From Glycomyces fuscus (GTDB lineage: Bacteria > Actinomycetota > Actinomycetes > Streptosporangiales > Streptosporangiaceae): a stretch of DNA of 64,000 bases. How positions within the stretch are numbered: position 1 is the stretch's first letter; each line of letters begins with the position of its first letter. Made by a program: the position numbers and the translations under genes. The notes beneath the pieces were generated by a model. The model was not told where the DNA came from, searched no databases, and worked only from the letters and a program-made list of their open reading frames with translations. Shown here in pieces: positions 15,770-23,100 of the stretch. The DNA lies in the NCBI GenBank assembly GCA_002529455.1, contig NYMS01000058.1:1-64000 (forward strand), given 5' to 3'.

Positions 15770-17035
15770 TCAGCGGGCGGGGGTGAACAGCAGCTCGCTG
15801 ACGACGCGTCCGTCCGCCTCGGTGACCGTGGCCGTCCAGCCGCCCAGGTCCACGCTCTCCCCGGGCCCGTCGGGGATGTGGCCGAGCAGGACCAGGACCA
15901 TCCCGGCGACGGTCACGTAGCTGCCTCCGGGCCGGTCGGTGAGGACGACGCCGAGGTCCTCCAGCTCGTGGACGGGGTAGGTGCCGGGCAGGCGCAGCGC
16001 TCCTCCCTCCAGGCGGTCGGGGGCGCGCTCGTCGGTGTCGGTCTCGTCGTAGATCTCGCCGACGACCTCCTCCAGCAGGTCCTCCAGGCTGACGATGCCG
16101 CTGACCTCGCCGTTCTCTCCGATCACGACGGCCATCTGCTGGCGTTCGACGGTCAGCCGGCGCAGTGCCGCGGACACCGTCAGCGAGCCGGGGAGCAGCA
16201 GCGGCTCGCGGGCCAGCTCCCCGGCGCCGCCCTCCCCCCGGAGCAGGTCGGACCAGTGCACCACGCCGACGATGTCGTCCACGTCCCCCCGGGCGACCAC
16301 CGGGGCGCGCGAGTGGCCGCGCTCGGCCAGCAGCAGGGCCGCCTCGTGCGCGGGCAGGTCGGCCGGGACGGTGTCCACCTCGGGGCGCGGGACCAGGACC
16401 TGGCGCAGCGTCCGCCCGGTGATGTCGAAGGCCCCGGAGAGGATGGTGCGCTGCTCGGGGGTCATCTGGCCCTGGGCCGCGATCATGTCGCGCAGCTCCT
16501 CCTCGGTGGCCTCCTCCCTGGTGCTGCCGGGGTCGGCCCCGCCGAGCCGGACGACCAGGTCGGTGGAGGCGCTGAGCAGCCAGACCGCGGGGCGGGAGAG
16601 CACCGCCAGCGCGTTGAGCGGGCGGGCCACGAGCAGTGCCCAGGGCTCGGCGCGCTGCATGGCGATGCGCTTGGGGGCGAGCTCGCCCAGAACCAGGGTG
16701 ACGAAGGTGAGCACGACGGTGACCAGCACGACCGACGCCGGGGCCGCGTAGGAGCCGAGGAATCCCAGCGGCCCGACCAGCGGACGGGCCAGGGAGACGG
16801 CGGCGGTGGCGGAGGCGAGGAAGCCCGCGAGGGTGATGCCGATCTGGATGGTGGCCAGGAACCGGTTGGGGTCGCGGGCCAGCCGGGCCACCGCGCGTCC
16901 GCCCGGGCCGCGCTCCTCCAGACGCCTGACCTGCCCCTCCCGCAGGGTGATCAGGGCGATCTCACTGCCCGCGAACACCGCGTTCACCACGACCAGGACC
17001 AGCACGAGGCCGATCTGGGCCCCGTAGCCCTCCAT
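15770..17035 (-). CDS. CNNM/CorC (hemolysin-family) membrane protein with paired CBS domains
   Basis: 421 residues from the ATG at 17035, behind GGGGGAGTTCC. The DUF21/CNNM transmembrane domain occupies roughly residues 1-150, with NAVFAGSEIALITLREG in helix 1 and LTFVTLVLGELAPKRIA later. Two CBS domains follow (about 205-325, including VPRPEVDTVPAD and EVSGIVSLEDLLEEVVGEI), then a CorC_HlyC C-terminal domain. Family members are linked to Mg2+ or Co2+ transport and resistance; the hemolysin name is historical. No nucleotide ligand can be assigned. It diverges from the T7SS-like operon across a 277-nt intergenic region. Confidence 0.85.
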   Translation of the reverse strand: MEGYGAQIGLVLVLVVVNAVFAGSEIALITLREGQVRRLEERGPGGRAVARLARDPNRFLATIQIGITLAGFLASATAAVSLARPLVGPLGFLGSYAAPASVVLVTVVLTFVTLVLGELAPKRIAMQRAEPWALLVARPLNALAVLSRPAVWLLSASTDLVVRLGGADPGSTREEATEEELRDMIAAQGQMTPEQRTILSGAFDITGRTLRQVLVPRPEVDTVPADLPAHEAALLLAERGHSRAPVVARGDVDDIVGVVHWSDLLRGEGGAGELAREPLLLPGSLTVSAALRRLTVERQQMAVVIGENGEVSGIVSLEDLLEEVVGEIYDETDTDERAPDRLEGGALRLPGTYPVHELEDLGVVLTDRPGGSYVTVAGMVLVLLGHIPDGPGESVDLGGWTATVTEADGRVVSELLFTPAR

Positions 17036-17312
17036 GGAACTCCCCCGCGGTCGACTGTCGGTCTCTGGAGCAGGGATTCCTTCCCCGAAACCCGCGGGCC
17101 ACACGCCGCCCGGGACCGTCGTCCGCGCGGCACGGCCTGACCGCATCCGGACAGAGGTGAACACGAACCTTTTCTCGTTCACGTCGGCGCTGTCGCCGCC
17201 GGTCAGGCCGTGTGTGAGCCACCGCGCGGAACGGCCGTCGCCAACGGGGGTCACGTACACACCTGTTGTAACCTTCCTCTCTGATACCCCTCTTGCACAC
17301 CCTGGAGTTCCC

Positions 17313-17639
17313 GTGTCCGGTACGACCGGCGTCAACCCCGTCGACGCCATGTCCCAGGCCCAGGAGGCCGAAGCCCTGGCCGAGGCGATGGTGTTCCTCG
17401 GCACCGACTTCGAGGCCGCCGTCGAAGGGCTCACGGGGGCGGTGTCCGAGCACGTGTCGGGCGGCCTGGACGACTACGGCCTCGACACCATGGAGCACAT
17501 CCGGAGGGTCGCCCAGAACGGCGTCAACCTGGCGCAGAACGTGCAGGGTGCCGACCTGGCCATCACCGACACCGACCACGAGAACGCCGAGGAGTACCAG
17601 GAGGGTCTGGAGTCCCTCGACATCCAGATCAACTTCTGA
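17313..17639 (+). CDS. Small helical protein, candidate T7SS effector partner
   Basis: 108 residues, starting at GTG 17313 behind CTGGAG. It is acidic and Ala/Glu-rich with no signal peptide and no Cys. Segments such as EAEALAEAMVFLGTDFEAAVEGL and the central MEHIRRVAQNGVNLAQ predict two or three long helices. Size and position before a large helical/hydrolase gene fit an ESX/WXG100-like or LXG-partner protein. However, I see no canonical W-x-G turn or C-terminal YxxxD/E, so the family is not assigned. The intergenic spacing of 40 nt and shared strand imply one operon with the next two genes. Confidence 0.6.
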   Translation: MSGTTGVNPVDAMSQAQEAEALAEAMVFLGTDFEAAVEGLTGAVSEHVSGGLDDYGLDTMEHIRRVAQNGVNLAQNVQGADLAITDTDHENAEEYQEGLESLDIQINF

Positions 17640-17679
17640 GTCCTGTCCCCCGTCCCCACCCACCGCGGAGCCCCCTGCC

Positions 17680-19359
17680 GTGAGCGACCTCTCCTCCATG
17701 CCCCTCGGTCTGCCCGAGGACATCGACGCCGACGTCGGCGCCATCGAGTCGGGCGCCGACCAGCTCGACGCCGTCTGCCGGAACATGCTCGGCCGGTCCG
17801 AGGGCACCCACAGCCAGTTCCAGTCCTCCGCAGGGGAGTTCACCGACCTCGTCGCCTGGAACATCGTCTCCAGCTCCTCCCAGGAGCTGGCCTCCTGGCA
17901 GGAGGCCGCGACCTCCCTGACCTACGGGGCGGCGGTGCTGCGCCAGTGGGGGCTCGACATCGAGACCTACCGCGCCGAGCGCGCCAAGCTGGAAACCCGG
18001 TGGGAGGAGGCCAGATCCGAGGCCCAGGCGGCCGTCGACGCCTCCGAGGGCAGCGGCTCCATCCTCGGGGAGGGAACCCGGGAAGGGCTGGAGACCACCC
18101 GGCTGGAAACGCTGCGCGGGGAGCTGCTCGCCGAGCACTCCAGGCACTGGGAAACCCTGATGGAGCACGCCGAACAGGCCGAGAAGGACCTGCGTGACGG
18201 CCCCGGTCAGGACAGCCTGGAGCGCCTGATCGAGTCGTCCCTGCTGTCCGGCAGCCAGCTGGCCTACTTCGGCGACGCGGTTCCCGGCATGGTCCCGGGT
18301 GAACTGAGCGGTGACGAGCACCCCTCGGTCGTCAACCTGTGGTGGACCTCGATGACCGAGGAGGAGCAGGAACGGGCCGTACGGGACCACCCCGAGCTCC
18401 TGCGTGAGCTCGACGGCATCCCGGCGGTCGTCCGCGACCGGCTCAACCGCGACCACCTCGACGGCGAGATCGAGCGGTTCGAGGAGATGATCTCCGAACG
18501 GGACGAGGAGATCAGGGACATGGCGGCCCGGGGCAGCAACGGCTCCGTCGCGATCGCGCTGAGCATGTCGGCGGACGACACGCTCGACAACCAGCTCACG
18601 GAGCTGAAGGAGCTGCGTGACAGCCTGGAGGACGAGAACAACGACAGGTACCTCCTCGCCCTCGACACCGAGGGGGACGGACGCGCGGTCGTGGCCAACG
18701 GCAACCCCGACACGGCCGACAACGTGGCGACGCTGGTTCCCGGTACCACGACCACGTGGGAGAGCATCAACGACCAGGTCGGCCGTGGTGACAGTTTGAT
18801 GCTGGCAGCCGAAGACGCCGACCCGAACGCGAATCACTCCGTGATCAGCTGGATCGGTTACGACGCCCCCAATGTCCCGGAAGCGGCCTTCGAGGGACGG
18901 GCCAAGGACGCGGTCAGTGAGCTGAGCGGGTTCCAGGACGGACTACGCGCCACCCACCAGGGACAACCATCCAACAACACGGTCATCGGGCACAGTTACG
19001 GTTCCACAGTGGTAGGGCATACCGCGCAGAGCCAGCAGGGTCTTGACGCAGACGAGCTGGTAGTCGTGGGCAGCCCCGGCATGAACGCCGACCACGTGTC
19101 CGATCTGAATATCCCCGCGGGGGACATGCACGCGTCCACGGCACAGAACGACAGGATCAACAAGGGATGGTTCGGTGCCGGATCCGAGGCCGCACACGGC
19201 ACCGACCCCACCCAGGAGAGCTTCGGGGCCACTGCCTTTCGTTCGGACGAAGGAACCGCAGGTGGTAACTGGCCACTCGGAAAAGCCCACTCCGAGTACT
19301 TCAACGATGAGACCACCTCATTGGCCTACATGGGCGAGGTTATCGCGGGACAGCGTTAA
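17680..19359 (+). CDS. Helical-domain alpha/beta-hydrolase (DUF1023), candidate T7SS lipase-type effector
   Basis: 559 residues, GTG start behind GCGGAG. Residues 1-~210 are predominantly alpha-helical and acidic, resembling ESX/T7SS-targeted N-terminal domains. The middle carries LDGIPAVVRDRLNRDHL, the DUF1023 family hallmark, followed by a helical hairpin and DNVATLVPGTTTTWESI. The C-terminal half is an alpha/beta-hydrolase: nucleophile Ser439 in IGHSYGSTVVG, a VVVGSPGM strand, probable Asp491 (AQNDRI) and His537 (KAHSEYF). There is no Sec signal peptide. The substrate is unknown; family proteins are regarded as secreted esterases or lipases. Followed 13 nt later by a lipoprotein gene, it resembles effector-immunity pairs such as the staphylococcal T7SS lipase TslA with TilA, an inference from layout. 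Confidence 0.75.
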   Translation: MSDLSSMPLGLPEDIDADVGAIESGADQLDAVCRNMLGRSEGTHSQFQSSAGEFTDLVAWNIVSSSSQELASWQEAATSLTYGAAVLRQWGLDIETYRAERAKLETRWEEARSEAQAAVDASEGSGSILGEGTREGLETTRLETLRGELLAEHSRHWETLMEHAEQAEKDLRDGPGQDSLERLIESSLLSGSQLAYFGDAVPGMVPGELSGDEHPSVVNLWWTSMTEEEQERAVRDHPELLRELDGIPAVVRDRLNRDHLDGEIERFEEMISERDEEIRDMAARGSNGSVAIALSMSADDTLDNQLTELKELRDSLEDENNDRYLLALDTEGDGRAVVANGNPDTADNVATLVPGTTTTWESINDQVGRGDSLMLAAEDADPNANHSVISWIGYDAPNVPEAAFEGRAKDAVSELSGFQDGLRATHQGQPSNNTVIGHSYGSTVVGHTAQSQQGLDADELVVVGSPGMNADHVSDLNIPAGDMHASTAQNDRINKGWFGAGSEAAHGTDPTQESFGATAFRSDEGTAGGNWPLGKAHSEYFNDETTSLAYMGEVIAGQR

Positions 19360-19372
19360 GGACGGCCTGAAC

Positions 19373-19873
19373 ATGATGCGACCAAGACAGTGGGCCTACG
19401 CCCTCGCCGTCACCCTGATGGCGGCCGGTTGTGGCTCCAGCGCACCTGGGGGGACGGGAATGGAGACGACCATCACTGAGGACGAGGCTGCGGAGAAGGT
19501 CAGGGAGTACATCGACAACGCCATGACCGCCCTTCCTGAGGGCGCTGAACTGGAGGAACGGCGCGGAACCATCGTCGCCGCCTGCGACGACCCCACAGAC
19601 GGAGGCCCCAGGGACCGCGTCACTGTCAGCGAGAGGTTCTGGGTCAGGGGTCTGCCCGTCGAGGACAACGAGGCCAACATCGAACTGCTCCACGAGTACT
19701 GGACCGCCAACGGTTACCGGGTGTTGCACGACCAGCGGCCAGACGAGCTCTTCCTCGCTGTGGAGAATGAGGAGGACGCCTTCCGCATGTCCATCAGGAC
19801 CGCCGGAGACGACAGCCTCACCATCGGCGCCTCCTCCCCCTGCATCTGGCCCGAGGGCACCCCCGGCTCCTGA
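19373..19873 (+). CDS. Small lipoprotein, candidate immunity protein for the upstream hydrolase
   Basis: 166 residues. A short basic N-terminus (MMRPRQW), a hydrophobic stretch and the lipobox LMAAGC give a lipid-anchored mature protein of ~145 residues. The body begins with an acidic helix (TEDEAAEKVREYIDNAM) and ends with a beta-rich part (YRVLHDQRPDELFLAVE) and a C-terminal Cys in SSPCIWPEG, which could pair with Cys in IVAACDD. AAGGA precedes the ATG. G+C is visibly lower here and at the end of the hydrolase gene than in flanking genes. Co-transcription with a secreted hydrolase suggests protection of the producer's own membrane, but the family is not recognised. The gene ends 15 nt from a convergent gene. 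Confidence 0.65.
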   Translation: MMRPRQWAYALAVTLMAAGCGSSAPGGTGMETTITEDEAAEKVREYIDNAMTALPEGAELEERRGTIVAACDDPTDGGPRDRVTVSERFWVRGLPVEDNEANIELLHEYWTANGYRVLHDQRPDELFLAVENEEDAFRMSIRTAGDDSLTIGASSPCIWPEGTPGS

Positions 19874-19888
19874 ACCGCGCCCCGCGCC

Positions 19889-20767
19889 TCAGCCCAGCCT
19901 CTCCAGGGCCCTGCGCGGGGAGCGGGCGTGCCTTCCCATGCCCGCGAACGGGCACTCGTCCCGCTCCAGGTCGATCGTGAACTCCCGGGCCGTCTCCACC
20001 CCGTCGAGCTCCTCCCAGGTCAGGGGCGCCGCGATAGGCGCGCCCGGCCTGGCCCGCACCGAGTAGGGGACCACCGCGAGCTGCTCACGGCCGTTGCGCA
20101 GGTAGTCCACGAACAACCGGCCGCCGCGCGCGGCCTTACGCACCTCGGTGGTCAGCTCGTCCGGGCGACGGGCCGCCACCCGGTCCGCGACCGCCTCCGC
20201 CAGCACGCGGACCTCCCGGTCGTCCGCCTCCGGGCGCAGCGGCGAGCGCACGTGCAGTCCCCGGGACCCGCTGGTCATCACGTACGCGGCCAGGCCCAGG
20301 CCGTCGAGCACCTCCCGTACGTCCCGCGCCGCGGCACGGCACGCGGCGAAGGCCTCCGGACCGTCCCCGGCGGGGTCGAGGTCGATCACCATCCGGTCGG
20401 GCAGGCCCAGCCTCGGCTCCCGGGACTGCCAGGCGTGCACGGTGACCGCTGCCTGGTCGGCGCACCAGACCAGCGCCGCCGCGTCCTGGCACAGCATCAT
20501 CCGCCCGCCGCCGGTCTCCACGGTCCTCACCCAGTCCGGGACCGGGGGGTGCTTGACGAAGAACCCCTGCGCGCCGATGCCGTCGGGGAAGCGTTCCAGG
20601 GCCACCGGCCGGTCGCGCACGTGCGGCAGCATCAGGGGGGCGATCCTGGCGTGGTACCGCGCCAGGTCCTCCTTGGTCGCACCGCCCCCGCCGAACAGCG
20701 GCTTTCCGGGTCTGCGCACCCGCACCACGCGCCGTCCCGCGCGCACCCCCGCGGCCTCCGTCGCCAT
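19889..20767 (-). CDS. Stand-alone LigD-type polymerase (NHEJ primase-polymerase)
   Basis: A 292-residue LigD polymerase domain (archaeo-eukaryotic primase fold). Characteristic elements appear in order: VRVRRPGKPLFGG, HVRDRPVALERFPDG, GFFVKHPP, metal-binding Asp pair in MVIDLDPAGDG, then TSGSRGLHVRSPL with the active-site His, and VDYLRNGREQLAVVPYSVRARPG shortened here to its first part VDYLRNG. Such enzymes fill gaps and add ribonucleotides at double-strand breaks during Ku-dependent end joining. The ligase and nuclease domains are absent, as in many actinobacteria where the modules are separate genes; neither ku nor a ligase is in this window. The ATG at 20767 is used. Confidence 0.88.
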   Translation of the reverse strand: MATEAAGVRAGRRVVRVRRPGKPLFGGGGATKEDLARYHARIAPLMLPHVRDRPVALERFPDGIGAQGFFVKHPPVPDWVRTVETGGGRMMLCQDAAALVWCADQAAVTVHAWQSREPRLGLPDRMVIDLDPAGDGPEAFAACRAAARDVREVLDGLGLAAYVMTSGSRGLHVRSPLRPEADDREVRVLAEAVADRVAARRPDELTTEVRKAARGGRLFVDYLRNGREQLAVVPYSVRARPGAPIAAPLTWEELDGVETAREFTIDLERDECPFAGMGRHARSPRRALERLG

Positions 20768-20838
20768 GGCCTCCCCCGTTCGCCGACGTGCGGCCCGCCT
20801 ACCCGGGCGGCGGCGCCGGAAACGGCCCCCGAACGGCG

Positions 20839-20876
20839 CGAACGCCCGGCCGGGGAGGTCCCTGGCCGGGCGTTCG
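20839..20876 (-). terminator. Terminator hairpin after etfA
   Basis: Perfect 13-bp arms, CGAACGCCCGGCC / GGCCGGGCGTTCG, with a 12-nt loop, ending 16 nt beyond the etfA stop. Confidence 0.75.
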
Positions 20877-20891
20877 GGTGTCTGCGCGGTG

Positions 20892-21836
20892 CTACTTGCG
20901 CTTGTTGATCTCCTCGGTCAGCTGCGGGGCGACCGCGTGCAGGTCGCCCACGACGCCGAAGTCGGCCAGCTCGAAGATCGGGGCCTCGGGGTCCTTGTTG
21001 ACCGCCACGATGTTCTTGGCGGTCTGCATGCCCGCGCGGTGCTGGATCGCACCCGAGATGCCCAGGGCCACGTACAGGTTCGGGCTGACCGTCTTACCGG
21101 TCTGTCCGACCTGGAACTGGTTCGGGTACCAGCCGGAGTCGACGGCGGCGCGGGAGGCGCCCACGGCCGCGCCCAGCGAGTCGGCCAGGTTCTCCACGAC
21201 CGAGAAGTCGTCGGAGCCCACGCCGCGCCCGCCGGAGACCACGATCGCGGCCTCGGTGAGCTCGGGGCGCTCGCCCTGCTCCTCGTTGACGCGCTCGACG
21301 ACCCTGGCCGTCTTCGCGGCGTCGGAGACCTCCACCGACACGGACTCCTCGGCCGCGGCGCCGGAGGCGGCCTCGGCCGGGACGGAGTTCGGACGGACCG
21401 CGACGACCGGCACGCCGGTGCGCACGCGGGCGTGGGTGATGGTGGTGCCGCCGAAGACGCTGTGCTCGGCGACGACCTCGGCGTTGACGTCCACGACGTC
21501 GGTGAGCACGCCGGAGCCCAGCTTGACCGCGGTGCGGCCCGCGATCTCCTTGTTCTCGGCGGTGGCCGAGACCAGGATCGCGGCGGCGCCCTTGTCCTGG
21601 GCGAGCTTGGCGAGCAGCTCGGCCTTGGGAGCCACGACGTGGTCGTTCAGCTCGGCCGAAGCCACGTAGACCTTCTCCGCGCCGTACTCGGCCAGGGTGC
21701 CCTTGCCCGACTCGGCGCCGTCACCGATCCACACGGCCGCGGGCTCGCCGATGCGGCGGGCGGCGGTGAGCAGCTCGGTGGTGACCTTCTTGACCTGTCC
21801 GTCGACGTGGTCGACGAGGACGAGGACCTCAGCCAT
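20892..21836 (-). CDS. etfA: Electron transfer flavoprotein alpha subunit
   Basis: A 314-residue EtfA/FixB protein. The N-terminal half begins AEVLVLVDHVDGQVKK and packs with EtfB. The C-terminal FAD domain shows the signatures VVSGGRGVGSDDFSVVENLA, PNLYVALGISGAIQHRAGM and IVAVNKDPEAPIFELADFGVVGD in abbreviated form (last: NKDPEAPIFELADFG). It carries electrons from acyl-CoA and other dehydrogenases to ETF-quinone oxidoreductase. It lies 34 nt downstream of etfB in the usual order, so both are expressed from one mRNA. A strong hairpin follows. Confidence 0.95.
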   Translation of the reverse strand: MAEVLVLVDHVDGQVKKVTTELLTAARRIGEPAAVWIGDGAESGKGTLAEYGAEKVYVASAELNDHVVAPKAELLAKLAQDKGAAAILVSATAENKEIAGRTAVKLGSGVLTDVVDVNAEVVAEHSVFGGTTITHARVRTGVPVVAVRPNSVPAEAASGAAAEESVSVEVSDAAKTARVVERVNEEQGERPELTEAAIVVSGGRGVGSDDFSVVENLADSLGAAVGASRAAVDSGWYPNQFQVGQTGKTVSPNLYVALGISGAIQHRAGMQTAKNIVAVNKDPEAPIFELADFGVVGDLHAVAPQLTEEINKRK

Positions 21837-21870
21837 ATCCCTTGAACCTTCCCTGAGTCTCTCGCCTGAC

Positions 21871-22650
21871 CTAGACGAACTTCTTCTCGACGAGGAACTC
21901 GGCGATCTTCGCGGCGCCGTCGCCCTCGTCCTTGACCACCGTGCCCGCGGCGCGCGGCGGCGCGGCGTCGAAGTCGACGGTCTCGGTGGTGGCGTTGGCC
22001 AGACCCACCCTGGCCGTGTCGATGCCCGCGTCGGCGGCGGACTTCTTGTCGACCGGCTTCTTCTTCGCCTGCATGATGAGCTTGAAGGACGGGTAGCGCG
22101 GCTCGTTGATCTTCTCGACCACGGAGACGACCGCCGGGAGCTGGGCCTCGACGAGGTCGTAGCCGTAGTCGGTCTGGCGCTGGATCCGGATGGTGCTGCC
22201 GTCGATGTCGACTTTGCGGGCGAAGGTGAGCTGCGGCAGGCCGAGGTACTCGGCGAGCGCGGCTCCGACGACGCCGGTGCGCGCGTCGGTGGACTCCGAG
22301 CCCAGGACGACCACGTCGTACTCGATGGTGCCCAGGGCCTGCGCGAGGGCGTAGGCGGTCTGGAGCGCGTCCGAGCCGTGGAGCGCGTCGTCGTTGACGA
22401 AGACGGCCTTGTCCGCGCCCATCGACAGGGCCTTGCGGATGGAGTCCGTGGCCTGGTCCGGTCCCATCGTCAGGATGGTGACCTCGCCGCCGTGCTTCTC
22501 CTTGAGCTGGAGCGCCTCTTCGATCGCGTACTCGTCGAGCTCGTTGATGACACCGTCGGACGCGGCGCGGTCCAGCGTCTTGTCATCGGCGTTGAGCTTC
22601 CGTTCGGTCGCCGTGTCCGGGACCTGCTTGACCAAAACGACAATATTCAT
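21871..22650 (-). CDS. etfB: Electron transfer flavoprotein beta subunit
   Basis: A 259-residue EtfB/FixA protein starting MNIVVLVKQVPDTATERKL. It contains the AMP-binding region around ILTMGPDQATDSIRKALSMG and the recognition loop near VVEKINEPRYPSFKLIMQAKK. It forms the heterodimer with EtfA. A longer reading frame upstream is not used because the family consistently starts at MNIVVLVKQV. A promoter-like pair lies about 160-185 nt upstream on the minus strand. Confidence 0.95.
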   Translation of the reverse strand: MNIVVLVKQVPDTATERKLNADDKTLDRAASDGVINELDEYAIEEALQLKEKHGGEVTILTMGPDQATDSIRKALSMGADKAVFVNDDALHGSDALQTAYALAQALGTIEYDVVVLGSESTDARTGVVGAALAEYLGLPQLTFARKVDIDGSTIRIQRQTDYGYDLVEAQLPAVVSVVEKINEPRYPSFKLIMQAKKKPVDKKSAADAGIDTARVGLANATTETVDFDAAPPRAAGTVVKDEGDGAAKIAEFLVEKKFV

Positions 22651-22806
22651 GGCCGGTGGCCGACCTCCCTGCACTCCATGATCCGCCGTGCGGCGGCCGG
22701 ACGCTGGCGCGCCCCCTACTGCCAACAATGCCGAATGCCGTTCGGTCATCCGACGGCGGGGCCGCCTTCACGTCCAGACAGGTCCCGCGATGTGCTCATA
22801 GCCCAG

Positions 22807-22835
22807 ATGTTACTGGCTAGTAGCTTGGAGGCCAA
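22807..22835 (-). promoter_or_regulatory. Candidate housekeeping promoter of etfBA
   Basis: On the minus strand, TTGGCC (22835-22830) and TAACAT (22812-22807) are separated by exactly 17 nt within a locally AT-richer patch. The rest of the 22651-23100 intergenic region holds no gene, only this promoter and the kinase terminator at 23042-23073. Confidence 0.5.
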
Positions 22836-23041
22836 CCTCTGGCCCCCGGTGTGACTGAGGCAACCCTAACCATCACCGTGCCCGCGGTCCGCCGCTGAGG
22901 GTCCGCCTCCGACGGCCCCACCGGCGCCGGACACCGGCTCGGGCGCCCGCCTCCCGTCTCCCCACCCTAGTCGCCACGGATCCCGCCGGAACCGGTCACA
23001 CCACCGGTAACGGGTCAGGATCTCCCCCGCCCCGGGAACGC

Positions 23042-23073
23042 CGAAGGCCCCGGGCCGGAGCCCGGGGCCTTCG
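23042..23073 (-). terminator. Terminator hairpin after the kinase gene
   Basis: Perfect 14-bp arms, CGAAGGCCCCGGGC / GCCCGGGGCCTTCG, with a CGGA tetraloop, starting 28 nt beyond the kinase stop. Confidence 0.8.
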
Positions 23074-23100
23074 CGCAGCCCCGCGGGGCCGGGCGGGGAC

